A stretch of 64,000 bases of DNA from Desarmillaria ectypa (taxonomy: Eukaryota > Basidiomycota > Agaricomycetes > Agaricales > Physalacriaceae), in assembly GCA_030407005.1 (NCBI GenBank), contig JAUDYN010000003.1:744001-808000 (forward strand), written 5' to 3'. Shown here in pieces: positions 1 through 12,382 of the stretch. Below the pieces are notes generated by a model that searched no databases, had not been told where the DNA came from, and worked only from the letters and a program-made list of their open reading frames with translations. Position 1 is the first letter of the stretch; each line of letters begins with the position of its first letter. The translations under genes were made by a program, and so were the position numbers.

Positions 1-1235
1 GCGTTGAAGCCTAGCGCCCCCACGACAGTTTTTCCTGCCCCAAAAACTCTTAGGTCGCGATCAAACACAAAAAGAGCGCAAGCAGAGGCCGAGTTAAAGC
101 GTCTGGCAGAATTCACTCAGATTCTGTTCAATGATCTCAACAGAGACGTTTTCAACAGTGGCCTTCCAGCTGACGTTGAACTCTGCTGGAGCAAAAGACT
201 CAATACAACGGCTGGTCGCGCAACGTACGCCCGGTGAGATGTTATTCTGGAGCGTATATGTAGTGGCTTATTCTATATAATAGGAAAGACGGCATAGTTT
301 CTGGAAAAATCGAACTGGCCATTAAGATTCTAGATTCTGAAGGCAAGTAGTACACACCCCCGTTTCCATGTATGTCTGAATAGTGCGGTAGAGCGGATTA
401 TGAAAACACTATCTCACGAGATGTGTCATCTTGCATGCTGGATAATCAACAAGAAACTTAGCGAGAGCCACGGACCTTTGTTCAAAGCTTGGTATGGATT
501 CGTAGAATCGCCAGCAGCATTGTGCATTCATTTTTTTTTTCGAACCAGGGCAGCCAGAATGGCCGCGAAACGGCCTGATATTGAAGTTTCGGTATGTTCT
601 ACCCTTTGGAGGTTTCATTTTCGTCTCGTTGACCATAGCATAAAGACTACTCATAACTACGAAATTTCTTACAAGTTTGAATGGAGTATGTATCCGTTGA
701 CCTATAAGGACGATGCCTCTAATTTTTGATAGAGTGCGAGATATGTGAATTGGTGTAAGCTCATCCATTTTTGTTCCAATTATCTTAACTGACTTCGCTG
801 CAGTTATGGAAGACATAGCAAGTCGATCAAACCGGACGATGGCAAGTATCGTCGCTGGTTTCTCGGTGTCGCTGACAATGAGCTTGCCGTTAGTATGTGG
901 TAGATGCCATGAAGGAAAGCTTATACCTCTTTTCACTCAACGCCAGCGGAAGGCTCCTCAGACCCCGAAGATCGGCCGTATGGCGGCGACTAAGCCAAGG
1001 GGTATGTTCATATGTGCGACTGAGAGCGTCTGCTAATCGACTTGAATTGGAAGATCCACCGCTGCGGATGCAACCTGGGCTGTCTGATGCTTTGAAAGAC
1101 GATATGATTGACTTGACGATATGCTCAGTAGATTCCGACGAAGAAGTAGCTCAGGCTGCTGCCGAATCGGATTCAGAGGTGGAGGTGCTCGCTACACTCT
1201 TGGAATCTACTACGATAGCTGGACCTAGTTACTGA
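1..1235 (+). CDS. SprT-like zinc metalloprotease (GCNA/ACRC-type), 5' partial
   Basis: The reading frame is open from the first base, so the N-terminus lies outside the window. Exons joined across GT-AG introns give an SprT-like domain. The metalloprotease motif HEMCH falls at about 412-432, preceded by the helix IELAIKILDSE (about 325-355) and followed by a zinc-ribbon-like part with YGRHSKSIKP (about 805-835) and CGRCHEGKLIPLF (about 897-937). A last intron (about 1000-1051) leads to a short acidic tail ending in GPSY. The family (Spartan, Wss1, ACRC/GCNA) cleaves DNA-protein crosslinks in the nucleus. This one resembles ACRC/GCNA in placing SprT near the C-terminus, but the tail here is short. 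The active-site His-Glu-His is intact. The family is well supported; the assignment within it is inferred. Confidence 0.82.
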
Positions 1236-1623
1236 TACTCAAACAATGGCTATTTTTCGGGTAAAAGTTGTTTGTTGGATTTACGGACAATTTAGTACAG
1301 AACACATCTAAATATTATTGCCAGTTGATTTTTGATCTGCCCGTGATATGAATGCGGCATTCAACTTTTTGACGTGCCTTAGAGAAAGAACGTAGTTTTC
1401 CGGGTCTTGAGTGGGGTCCTTCTTTACGTCCAGTTTCGACTTCTCTATATGCAAGAATGGCCGGGGCAATCGATATAATTGCAGATGTGCGTAGCACGTA
1501 CTTAGGGTATGCGGTGCCGGCGCCTTCACCTAGAACAAAGATACAGACATGCCGCAAACTTACAGATAAATGGTCGATGCGAGGCGGATTGGACGTGACT
1601 TGACACGACTTACAAGGTTAATG

Positions 1624-2438
1624 TCAAGGTTTCCGGGTCTTGAGATTTGACTGTTCTTCTGGAGGACCAGAGGCTTTCCTCTTCGTACCCAATTTGTTGA
1701 TCTCTCCAGCCCCCTCTTCGTCTTCAGCCTCGCCCTCACCACCACTGGACGCGTCATCGTCTTTGGAACCACCGCCCTTTGCTATGTCTTCCACCTCTTT
1801 CACAGTACATTCTATCCCGAGGCGCTGACATTCGGCTTCTGGAAGATAGTCGCTATCACCATTAGTGCCAGAAACCTTCCTTGCAATGGCGCCGTACTAC
1901 TCCTCAAACGCGTCATGGCAGCCATATCCGTCATTCTAGTAAAGGACAAGGAAAAGATGCACATTATCGTCTTCCTCTGCTGCGATAGACAGATCGTGTC
2001 CGTTTTCATTCAAGCGATTTGATCACTCCTTATTCCACTGTACGCTCTCTACGTAGAAGTAGTTCGAGCATCCCACGACTCTGCGAGGCACAATGCCTTT
2101 GAACGCGCTTTCAATTTCCTCGTTGCTGAAGATAACCTTAATATGTTCTGAGAGAATTTTATCCACGGCGTTGTTCTGCGTAAAGATGATGATAGCACTC
2201 CAATGTTTCTTTATTATTATCTTCTCAAATTCTGGATGACCCTAGTAGACTCAGATATATTTTCCGAGTAGAACAGACAGATCATATGGACCTTCTCTGA
2301 GTTTCTGCTCGAGGGCTGAATATAGTGGCAAAAATGTAGATCGTCACATACAATACCAGGAACTACTTTCCTGTCATCATTACACCAATACTTGGGACCT
2401 TGACGGTATCTACCACCGTCCTCTTCGTCGACGTACAT
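1624..2438 (-). pseudogene. Degenerate uncharacterised ORF, possibly a broken gene
   Basis: The minus strand reads as protein-like sequence in pieces. One piece starts at 2438 with MYVDEEDGGRYRQGPKYW. A middle piece lies at about 2180-2040. The last piece, at about 1860-1624, ends in an acidic, lysine-rich tail (GTKRKASGPPEEQ) that could be a nuclear signal. Between them are in-frame stops, for example near 1904 and 1873, that I could not remove with plausible introns. The middle piece faintly recalls a BAH-type domain, but this is not secure. It may be a decayed nuclear protein gene or a real gene with splicing I failed to solve. No function is assigned. Confidence 0.25.
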
Positions 2439-2755
2439 GTAATTATCCTGGCGGTTATGCTAATGAGAGTGCCTCATTTTTAACAGGAAGACAGAATGGC
2501 AGCACGCAAATTTCTGGTGGGTGTTAAAATACCGGTTCATCGGTCCGAGGTAACTGCGGCGCTTTCCGCCGGACTTTGAACTTTAATACTTAGCTGTATA
2601 TAATTACATAAGCAACTACCCCCAATATTCGCCATACTTCTCGAATCGCCAACGCGCGCATCTCGCTAGGGTCTCCGTACGTTGCCCTTCCTACTGCCCT
2701 ACACTTTCTCGCTCACCTGTTCTTCTAGTCAAGCTATCTGAAAAATCCATATAAA

Positions 2756-3033
2756 ATGACCCACGACGCAGTCTGGTTCTCTCGTCCCAGAAAATTCGGA
2801 AAGGGCTCCCGTCAGTGGTGAGTAGTACCCCAATGCTTAAAGGCCTCTCCTTCACGGCTGATTTCTGTGGCAGCCGTCTCTGTGCCCACCAGGCCGGTCT
2901 AATTCGCAAGTATGGTCTCGACCTCTGCAGGCAATGTTTCCGTGAAAAGTCTGCTGCCATCGGTTTCGTCAAGGTTCGTAGCCTTCTCTCTTCGCGGTGT
3001 CGATTGATTTCATCTTGCTTCTAGAACCGGTGA
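2756..3033 (+). CDS. RPS29: 40S ribosomal protein S29 (uS14)
   Basis: Three exons (2756-2817, 2874-2973, 3025-3033) join to a 56-residue protein, the usual length of eukaryotic uS14. The first exon gives [20 protein letters not shown]. The second carries the two CXXC pairs of the zinc ribbon (CRLC and CRQC) and the block [18 protein letters not shown]. The last exon adds only Asn, Arg and a stop. Both introns (56 and 51 bp) are GT-AG. The protein binds 18S rRNA in the head of the small subunit. A pyrimidine-rich stretch precedes the ATG, as is common in fungal ribosomal protein genes. The start is fixed because it gives the family N-terminus exactly. Confidence 0.96.
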
Positions 3034-3664
3034 AGCTGCGTAGGACCAGACTCATTTGCTTTGCGTCTCCTGCTTTCGTATACAACCAGCATATGCCTAC
3101 GTAACCGTCTTCATGATAGGGAAATAAACTTCTAGTTTCCAGGCATTCTCCACGGCTAAGTTACATCCCTGCATCCAAATCTATGTCATTCTATCGAGTA
3201 CAAGACTAAATGTGAAATGCTACAAGTCGAGAATGCGAAGGCAGTATATTGCAATCAAGACACTCCAAATGATACACACAATGAGGCAAAGCATCCGGTT
3301 GACAAGTATCTAATTAAAGACTTTATACAGCTGAGGTTTGGGATAGGAATAACTACAGAATGACAAATAGTGCTGCGACGAGGATACTATTAGACAAACA
3401 ACCGAGTTAGAGTGAATGAAAATAACCTGTACAAATGAGGTGGCAAATACGAAGTGTCCAGACATGAAGCAGAAGAGGAATGCAGTTTTCGAATACAATG
3501 AGGTTGTGGTATGATAGATTCGGGACGGCAGTGCCCCGGAGATGGATGGATGAGGGAAAGAGGTGGAATAAGGTAGATTTTTAGGGTTTAGATATCGTGC
3601 CAACAGACGCGGGCGTTGAACGAGGAGTCGTATGTTAAGTTGATGTCGTTCCCGCCGAACGAGT
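3034..3664. other. Convergent intergenic region between RPS29 and the PUF gene
   Basis: About 630 bp between two 3' ends. It should hold both 3' untranslated regions. Reading frames here are short and low in protein character, and I see no RNA gene or repeat. Confidence 0.5.
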
Positions 3665-6600
3665 TTACATGCCATAGCCAAAGGCCGATCTTTGGTAAGG
3701 GTCGGTGAGGCCCGCTCCACCAAATTGATTGACGCCGCTGAACGAGCCAGAATAGGCACTGCCATGGGTCGCCGACAGACTATTATGACCCGAATTTCCT
3801 TGCAAAACGTAGCCATCGATGGACTGGGGCTGAAGATTATGGAGCTGGGATGAAAGATGTGATTGACCGAACGACGTCTGCTGAGGAAGGCCGTAAAGGC
3901 TGCCTTGGCCGTAGACGTCTGTCAAAGTGTTGGCATGATGAGCTTGAGGAAGGTGACGACCACCGGTAGGGGTTGCGCCGAGACCTTGGTTGGTGAGCGC
4001 CATGTTGACGAGGGCCTGTTGGGTATGATACCCACCAAAATGGTCCATTTGCTCACGCTGCAACTTGTTCTGGATACGTTTGCCGTACGGCGTGTTGCGA
4101 ATGAGGGGAAGGACAGGCCGAATTCCTTCTACGAGCAGTGCGCGTTGTGCGGGTTCGGCATAATCTAGCGCCGTCTGGACACAATAGTTGCCGTACGAAT
4201 CACGAAGAAGTTTCTCTAGACGAGTTCGATTAAGAAGCTCTTCGATGAGCATTTTCCGAGTGCTGTGTTCTGCAACGCGAACACACTACGGCGGAACGTC
4301 AGAACAGTTCTAAACAGAAGAAAAAAACTGCTCGAACCTTTTCGATAACATTGGAACTAAACTTCTGGACCGACAGCGCACAGACGTTCCCGGCGAACTG
4401 ACGTATAACCGCATCGCTGAAGCGATTGTCGTTCAAATCAAGGATGTACTGAACGACCTGTGAAAATGAATCAGCTAACGACGTACATCGGATGATGGAG
4501 ATGCACTCACATAGTTACCATATGGGTCTTGAACCAGAGTGAGAGCATTGTAGGTAATCTCATTGACGAGCTGAATGCGCTGGTGGTCCGACGCATGATC
4601 AATACACCGCTGAAGAACACAACATCCATGACGATGTGTCGCAACTTCCACGCAGTTGACGGCAACGGCATTGTAGATAAACTACAGCGGATATCGTCAG
4701 AATGAGTACATATCTCTATAGAACAGCGTACCTGGTTGTCCTCGGGAGCCAACTTGTTGAGACACTTCTGGATAACATGATTGCCGTTCAAGTCCTTGAT
4801 GAGGACAACGACATGAAGACTGAGAGCAACGATAATGGAATGAATCTGAGCATTGTAGCGAACATCAGCCTGCGTCGCCCCACGTAAGTGTTATAGGAGA
4901 GATAGTAAGGAAATCATACTTGCCTGACGTCTTGTTGACAAAAAGTCGATCATCTTTTGAACGGCACGCGTCCCATGCATATTTAATGAGATGTTGACAA
5001 GATCCTGTGCGACAGATTCGCATATCACATTGCGCTGTTCATCGGTGGAAAACTCAAGCAGTTTCTGACACAGGTAGTTCCCGAAAGGATCTGAAAAAAT
5101 ACAATGAGAAAAAAACTGTCATCCTTGGCCGAACAACGCACCTGTCATGAGATCCGCAAAATGACCGAACGTTTCACGGAAAATCATGTCTCGGTGTTCT
5201 GGAACGCCCTCTTCCAGCTTCTTCTGAAGATACCGGCAACCGTGTTGGTCTTTGCATAGAGCAGGAATTTCACCCTGGAGATCCTCTAAACGTGTACCAG
5301 CGAAACGGTTGACTAGCAGGAGGTGAGACATGTAGAAGAATAGGAAATTAGACGTGACACACATTCCCGGTCAATGTCACCCCGCTTGTGTTTGGGGCCG
5401 TGCAGACCATTCATCTTGCCATCAGCCACACCATTGTTGTTACGACCTGCGACACCTAATGTATAACGAGATCCAGAGTACAAGGCACCAGAGCCATTGG
5501 CGCTTCCGCCATTGGGGGTACGGCTACCCTCGAACCCGTAAGAATCATACCGGCCATTATCTATCCCGCCGTTAAGCCCATACACGGAGTCCACTCCATA
5601 TTGCTATATGACGAATCATTAATACGCATATCAATATGCGAAACAAGTCACGAACCTGCATGGATTCTTCGAGACTCCCTTGTGATGAATTGAATGACAA
5701 GGGTCCATTCTCATATTGGGACGTGGGTGTGAGCCGCGTCAGCGACGGCTGAAGGTCACCCGAGTTTACGTTACTGTCGCCTAGCTGATGCGAACCCATA
5801 CGAGAACCCAGGGTGTCGGTAAGCGGGGTGGATGGTGTCTTCAACAGGTGCTGAGGGTTATTTGAGATACCAAGCGGTGTTGCTGGCACAGATCGGGTGG
5901 TACCGTTTAAACTCTCTAGCATGATTGGTGGTGTGCCGCGCCTAGACGATGGAGGTCGAACATGAGGATGTCCCTGAGGGTGCTGAGGGACCAGGGGTGT
6001 GCCCGACGCTGAGACAGAGCCTGCAAGTTTCCCATTGGCGTCAATACCGGCCGGGGACAGAGACAAAGTCGGGTTGGTCACTGTTCGTCTGTCGTTCCTA
6101 GATGTGAGCCCATCTCCACGAGATCCGGGGAACTGCGGCCATTCCGAGTGTTTTTCCCGAGATTCCATGGTGCGACTGAATGAAGACCGTGGCGACGTCT
6201 GAGATATATGCGCAAGATCAAGCGCAGCTGATGACGTCGAAACCTGGGGATGTTGAATGGGAGGCATTAGAAAAATTGCAATAGAACGGCGCACCTTGGA
6301 AAAGTGGTTATACTTGTCATCATCGGAAGTGGGCAGATTCCGCATGGCATCTGCAAAGTGGGACTTAGAGAGGGCCTTTAATCCACTGATAGCGACTCAC
6401 TATGCATTTCCTGGTCTAGCTGCTCGTCCAACATCATGCCAGCATTAAAATTGCCGCCATAGCGAGCCTCGTCTTCCCCATAGCGCGAACCCCGATTCAA
6501 GATGGAAGCCGAGATGGGATTCGGTGCGGGAGAAGCTCTGTTGGAACGGTCTCCGGCGATAGCCAATCCCTGGAAATGATCTGCCAGCTCTTCATCGTGA

Positions 6601-7286
6601 CTGCTGGCAGACGTACGGCGGCTAGCAGGCATGCTTTTGGCACCAACAGGTCGGGCGCCGCCCTGGGTCGAGGTAGCGTTACTTGGATCAGGAGAGAGGT
6701 TGACGTTGTGAGCGTAAGTGACGGACTTTCGCTTGTCAGCAGCGCCGACGGCTTTTGACAAGGAGTCAGCATCGACAGGAAGGTGCGAACGATTGTTGCG
6801 CATGCCAGGTATAAACTCGCCATTGAGGACGGCATTCACTCGCGGGGGCGTAGTGGGTGCCGAGACCGCAAGGTGCTGGATACCAGTACCGTTGGGGGCA
6901 TTGGGATCGTAGGGAATGCTAAGCAGCTCCTGGGCCTGTTGCTGCTCGAGTACACGCATTTGATCCTCGAACATTTTGCGTTGAAGAGCACGCTGCCTTT
7001 CGTGCTCGAGTCGCTTGAGTTCGACACGCTGCAGTCAGAATACGTCAGCAGGGCACAAAAGAGAAGGACCAGAACTAGGATGCGCACAGCAGACATATCC
7101 GGCATATTACTTCCCAACCTTGCGGCCTACGAGAGAAGAAAAGAAGTTGGAAAAAGTCGGTTGTCATTGAAAGGGGAGACATACGGAGTCGGCGAGGTCC
7201 AGGAAAGCTGGCGGACTCTGCTTTCTTTCATCGGAAGGCGAGATATTATCAGTAGAGATATTAGAATTTTCCGAAGAGATATTCAT
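3665..7286 (-). CDS. PUF4: PUF-family RNA-binding protein, Puf4-like
   Basis: About ten exons encode roughly 1,000 residues. The start (MNISSENSNIS, ATG at 7286) opens a first exon followed by an intron at about 7130-7190. The N-terminal half (about 7030-5400) is low complexity, rich in Ser, Pro, Asn and Gly. Eight PUF repeats follow from about 5300 to 4050. Their RNA-contact motifs in order are CRYLQ, NYLCQ, TRAVQ, NHVIQ, CCVLQ, NYVVQ, SNVIE and NYCVQ. Under the known PUF code, repeats 8-7-6-5 read the UGUA core. The repeat 3 and 5 signatures (HGTRAVQK, HRHGCCVLQR) match yeast Puf4 rather than Puf3, so a 9-nt UGUA-type target is inferred. The family represses and destabilises mRNAs in the cytoplasm. 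The C-terminal tail is Gly, Gln and Ser rich and ends in FGYGM. Confidence 0.93.
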
Positions 7287-8542
7287 TTTGGAGGATAGAG
7301 ACCGACAACCGTTCCAAGGATGTGAACGACAGAAAACAAAGCGAAGGATGAGTAAATAAAGAAAAGTGTAATTTCACAAGGACGATGCTGAATGAGAAGG
7401 AGCGGCAATGCATTGAAAAGGAGAGAACAGTGATAGACGATGACGACTTACCTGAAGCCAAGTTTTGGGCCTCTATAAAGGTATTGATGTTACAACGGCT
7501 GATGCTGGACGACGACGGTGATGAACAGGACAGCAGGCAGGCAAGAGCGGTAGCAAAGCGACGCACCCTTTTTAATGCTCCAGAATCCAAGCAGAGACGG
7601 GAGAAAGAGGAGTGAGAGAGTCAAGTAATATGGTCGCTGGGCACCGTGCTGGGGACCCTGAACTCTAATACCCCGGCAATCCCCCTCAAAAATAAAACTC
7701 CGTCACTTTCCGATTTCCGTCGTCCCTTGAAAAAAAAAAAAAAAAGTTGTCATTGATGCAAATTGATGGCCTTTTCTGCCTCTTCACATATCACTGTGTC
7801 TCCCTGACCGCCAGCTCGCTGTAAGCAGAGTTTTCGAGCGATCCCCGTTCTAAATATCCTTGTCTTTTTCTTGGCTGTCTTTCCTGTTTTTCTATCTCTT
7901 TGTCTGGACACCGCCAGAGCGGGCCACAGTCTCTACATTTTATCCAATTAGCGTCTGGGCCCTGTACGCAGTCCCCTTGCTGACAAAGCGAGAACATGCA
8001 TCACAGACGTCGCTAAGCTCGTTGCCATACAAAGAACTGCAAAAAATCCGCTCTTCCCCCAAGCATTCGATACGTTGTCCGTTCTTCTCATTTCCTTATT
8101 TTGCGCTAGTTGCATCCATGGAATTCTAAGAAGTGCGCCCCCGTCATATTTAATGTTTTAGCGTCCTATAATTTCCTTTTGTTTCCTATCTTATGGTGAT
8201 CGTACCTTTCTCTACCGAGATCCAGATCTTTTTACACGCGATTCATCCGGTACGTATGTGTCGGTGTAGGTCCAAGCGAGCCCAAAATCTATATATTCAT
8301 GGGCCGTCATCCTAGAGTATGGTACTTGAGTGGCCTGTGCTCGGTCCTGACACCCGATTTCTGTGTCAGACGAATAGTCTTGTCTCCATATGTACGTGTT
8401 CATAATTTCGGGGAGACTTCGACTTCGAATCGTACGCAGAATTAACAAATAGCATCATATAGTGATATCCGTTGTACGTGTCGCGCCATAAGATGTACAT
8501 AAACTAATGACCTCCGTTCAAGTAGATCGTAAAATTCTAACT
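7287..8542. other. Long non-coding upstream region of the PUF gene
   Basis: About 1.25 kb separates the PUF start from the 3' end of the UVRAG-type gene; both genes are on the minus strand. The part next to the PUF gene (7290-7620) is purine-rich on the plus strand and probably holds the 5' leader. A run of 15 or more A lies at about 7731-7745, and 7840-8110 is pyrimidine-rich. No convincing coding potential is seen. Such a long leader/promoter is typical of regulatory RNA-binding protein genes (inference). Confidence 0.45.
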
Positions 8543-11500
8543 CTACACATGTGCTACTATCGGAGGCGACGGTGTGGGAGGGGCTGGGGACGGATGCCGA
8601 TCTTCCTCCACATTGATTTTCTCCGGTCCCGGAGAGCCAGACAACTCGCCTCCATGCCAGTACCCGTTGGGAGCGCGCTTATCCTCATCCGGCCCTTCAC
8701 CCCCCTCGCAATGGATAGTCCGGCGATCATCCTCCTCCGACACGCCACTGCTTTCCTCTTGTGTATCCTCCGATGATACTTCGGGGGTATTTCCGTTTGC
8801 ATGAGCTCCTTCGCCGTCGGACGGACTTTTCGCCATCAGAGACGTAGGGTACCGAGAACGCAAGCTAAGGAAACCTGCCAATGGGTTAAGGTTTATGAAT
8901 GTTCGTCCTTTCTTGATTCCGTCAACAGTAGTCGGTGTCGTTGAACCGCTGGCGGGAGGCGTTGAATTGTCCAAGGGCAACTCACAGTCGACTGGCTTTG
9001 GCGTTGCAGGGTTCTCACCTATTGGAGATTCCGAGCGAGGTGACTCCAATCCGGAGACAGACAACGCAGGCGAGTTAAATGGTCGGGAGGGACTAAAATC
9101 AGAATTTTAGACATGTCCGTGTGAAGAATAGTGTGAAATACCAACCCTACGGGCAATCCCTCGCCATTGGTCAGTGTTAAAAGTAAATTCTTGAGGTTAG
9201 GAAGCGTATGACGCATGTCCAAAGCACGAAGGTCGTAATCAGACATTAACTAGAAAGTGTAACGTGAGAGCTGTGCTTGCCATAGGTTGCAAAGTGTGAA
9301 TACCAATTCAATATCTTTGTTAAGTAGGAAAACCCCATATTCGAAGCGATACGTATCTACCCCTTTGGAGAAAAGGGGGAACCTAGGACGATTATAAGTG
9401 TCAAATACGATCTAAAGATAAAATACTCACATCCTCGGTCCCACCATTGCAGAGATACCGTCGCGGATTAGACTACGGCTGCCTACAAAAGTTACAGGGT
9501 ATACCAGGCCTTTGCCCAAGTAAACTGCGATGAATTGAACGAGTTGAGCCGCGTAACCCAGTGCCGTAGCAACCGTGTCGTCGTTCACATCATTGTGGGA
9601 AGCCAGGAATAGGGGAGGTCCTGGGTCGCTTGAGGAAAACGGTATGGGAAGCGGCACATCGAGGACGGTGTATAGTAGGTCCGGAGGTGAACGCAATTCA
9701 ATCGGGAAGATCCATGACAATGTCGAAAGCAATGTTGTCCGCGTTGGTTTGATTCGGCTTTGCAGCAGATCAAGACGAGACCTTGAATAGGATGCACGTT
9801 ACAACTGTAAAATTCAGAAGAAGGACAAAGCTGACCGTTCCTCTATGACAGACTGTGATATATTGTCCAAGTGGTTCGACCCTTCCAAAAGCTGCTTCCT
9901 CGCCAGCTTAAGTGTTTCCCGGCGTTGTCTTAGCCGATCCCGACGAGATTTGATTTCCCACTCTCCTAGAAAGAAAATTACATCAGGTACGCCACTAAAT
10001 GCAATGATTGTAAACTCTCACGTTCTTGCCGCAGGGTCTGGAGGTGCTGAAAATTGGATTGAAGTTCATCCAAGCCAGCTTCGCATTCATCGACTCGGCG
10101 CCTCTATTTAAAAAATCAACATTGATGCCACATCAGAATAGAACAACGTAAGGGCAGTAGCACATGCTCCTGTGTATTCCAGAGGAGGTGATATAAACGT
10201 ACCAGTTTGAAAGTGATGTCGTCTTCCATGAATTTGTCGATACTACAAGCCACTTCATCCAACGATGAATGTGTGTCGTGAATACATGTCTGAAGAGTCA
10301 CCAATCTAGCGAGTAGTGGTTACATCATTTCTTTCACATGAATAAATTCACCGACCTGAATAGGTCTTGCCAGCTGGCTGTTTGTACGTAGTCTTCGGAC
10401 AATTGGGATTTTCGCCGGGCACCACGCCTATATCGTTTCGGAGTAGAAACAATAGCATCAACCGAGTTCTCAGAGGAGAATACATCCTCGATATGATGGA
10501 CCCTCCGCATTCCAGTCTCTGGATCGGACGCATATCCCGCAGAAGGAGATGGTGTCCTGCTTCGGGGGACCCTAGTCGATAAGAGATAGTAATCATGGCC
10601 CGGAGGATCTAAGGTAATAAGCAAAGTATTTGAAGGCAGTTGCGATGTGTGTGAGAACTGAAATGAAAAGGTCAGCGATGAAATAACTCTGACTCATTGG
10701 ATCTTACATCCTCTGGAACTGGTATAAGCTCTTCCAGGTTGAAATCCCATTTCTCCAGTAGCTTCCATTCAGTCTCGTTAGATATCAGGCGGCCCTTTCC
10801 TTTACCGTTGGTATCATTCTTCCGTTCAGGCATGTTCTTAGCCCAAACTTGGACAACAAGGTCTCCACCAGTGACATCAGTTGAAGCTAAAAAGTCGTTT
10901 TTCGGGTCTACTCGAAATGTGGGGTTGGTGGAAGGAGGGTGTATGGGGGATAGGAAATCTGGTACAGGGCAGGAGCGGCTTCCTGACTGTGACCGAGGGG
11001 AAGAGGTGGGGCATTTAGTTACAGGTGGTGACGCCTGGCTATTGGTTTGCAGAACCGATGTCGAGGCAGACTTCAAGTGTGTAGACGACAGAGACTTGGG
11101 AACAGCGGTACGTGGCGCACGTGGTGCTCTCTCCACACTGCTGATGGTTGGTCTATGACTCTTGATATTTTCGGTACTATTGGGTTTCTTGGCCTTCAAG
11201 CCAGAGGAACTACGAGACACGGGTGGACGAGAGGCGCCAGCTGGCCTACGAGGGGAGGGAGAAGGAGTAATGTCTTCAGGTACGTTATTATGAGGAGTGC
11301 GCACTATAATGGACAGGAATGTTTCGACCAGACGTGTTCGGATGACACCTTCCAGTTCAGTTTGTGTATGATTATGAAAGAGCGTGTTATATGGGGCAGT
11401 TGAAGTCGACGCCAGTGCTGAGACCTCGGGACCAGATAAGGTGGCCGCGAGCGACGAAGCGTTAGAGCTCGTTCGATGTCGACGAATAGTAGGTGCAGAA

Positions 11501-11948
11501 CCCAATGCAAATTTACTGGAAACACCAGCACTGGTAGCGCGAGAACCTGCTCTCGTTCTCCCTCTGGATATTGCCGCGCTGTCCCCTGATCCCTGACCTT
11601 CAACCACATCTTCAGACTTCTTGCTGCGGAATGTCGCCACTGAATTAACCGATACCCGGCGACTTCGTTTCAATGTCAGAGAAATGTCCAAATCGTCAGT
11701 CAGATGGCCGTGCGTGCTGAATTGTGGTTGCTCTGAAGGCTGAGAGAGAGCGGATGCAAATTCATCTCGGACGGGAAATGGAGTCAGATTACGGACTTGG
11801 ATAGATGTTATGTGACGAATGCGCTTCTATGACAGAACCCAAAATGAGCCTATTGGTGGCTAGAGATAGAAGTAAACGCAACTTGTGAGAGAACATCATG
11901 GGTGTCATCCAATATCGCTTCTGCCTCCGCAAGCGAGCCAGCCAACAT
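8543..11948 (-). CDS. UVRAG: UVRAG/Vps38-Atg14 family protein (PI3-kinase complex subunit)
   Basis: A multi-exon gene starting MLAGSLAEAEAILDD (ATG at 11948). A 60-bp intron is followed by RIRHITSIQVRNLTPFP. A C2-like region lies around 10600-10930 and 10370-10600 (VQVWAKNMPERK, then DPPGHDYYLLSTRVPRS). A coiled-coil part is cut by several introns at 9800-10350. The conserved Atg14/UVRAG block follows (IFPIELRSPPDLLYTVL, then TALGYAAQLVQFIAVYLG at about 9530-9560), then YDLRALDMRHTLPNLKNLL (about 9190-9240). The C-terminal 170 residues are Ser, Pro and Glu rich. The family tethers Vps34-Vps15-Atg6 to endosomes or phagophores. Vps38/UVRAG is favoured over Atg14 because of the N-terminal C2-like part and the 'GSRSLIRDGISAM' block, but this choice is an inference. 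Confidence 0.82.
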
Positions 11949-12382
11949 TTAAGGTATTACGCAGAGGGCACAGCGCGATGACTAAGTACAGTCAAAGGAC
12001 TGTACCGCAGGCTCAACGTTTCGGCGAGATATGACTGAAAGATAGTCCAATAAGCGTGGTCGCCGGTCTTAAGGTAGCCCAAGCCAACTATCGGTCGTCG
12101 TTGTCAAGCTTAGGCGCAAGGCCTATCAGTTGAAAAGGTAAACGCGGTTGAGGAGCCAGACCTAGAACAGAGTAGAAGCGAAAGCATGCATAGCCCTAAT
12201 CTAAGGTTAAGCAAGAATGCCACGTGGTGTACTTAACCTTCAACATTCAATACGGCAAACGAAGACAGCAATAAATTAACATGGTCCATAAACAAGCAGT
12301 TGACTATCGATACAACCTTTTGGACGCCCTAACCGAGACGAATGAATGCGACGGTAACAGTGATTAGACGAAGGAAGACCCT
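11949..12382. other. Intergenic region between the UVRAG-type gene and CDC6
   Basis: About 430 bp between the UVRAG-type start and the CDC6 stop codon, both on the minus strand. It should contain the UVRAG-type promoter and the CDC6 3' end. No ORF, repeat or RNA gene is evident. Confidence 0.45.

Noticed and set aside
409..936. 175-codon minus-strand ORF
   Set aside because: It is the shadow of the SprT-like gene, whose HEMCH motif and zinc-ribbon blocks read on the plus strand.
7725..7750. Poly(A) run as a retroposed-gene tail
   Set aside because: No duplicated target site or gene copy precedes it; it reads as simple low-complexity sequence in a long intergenic region.
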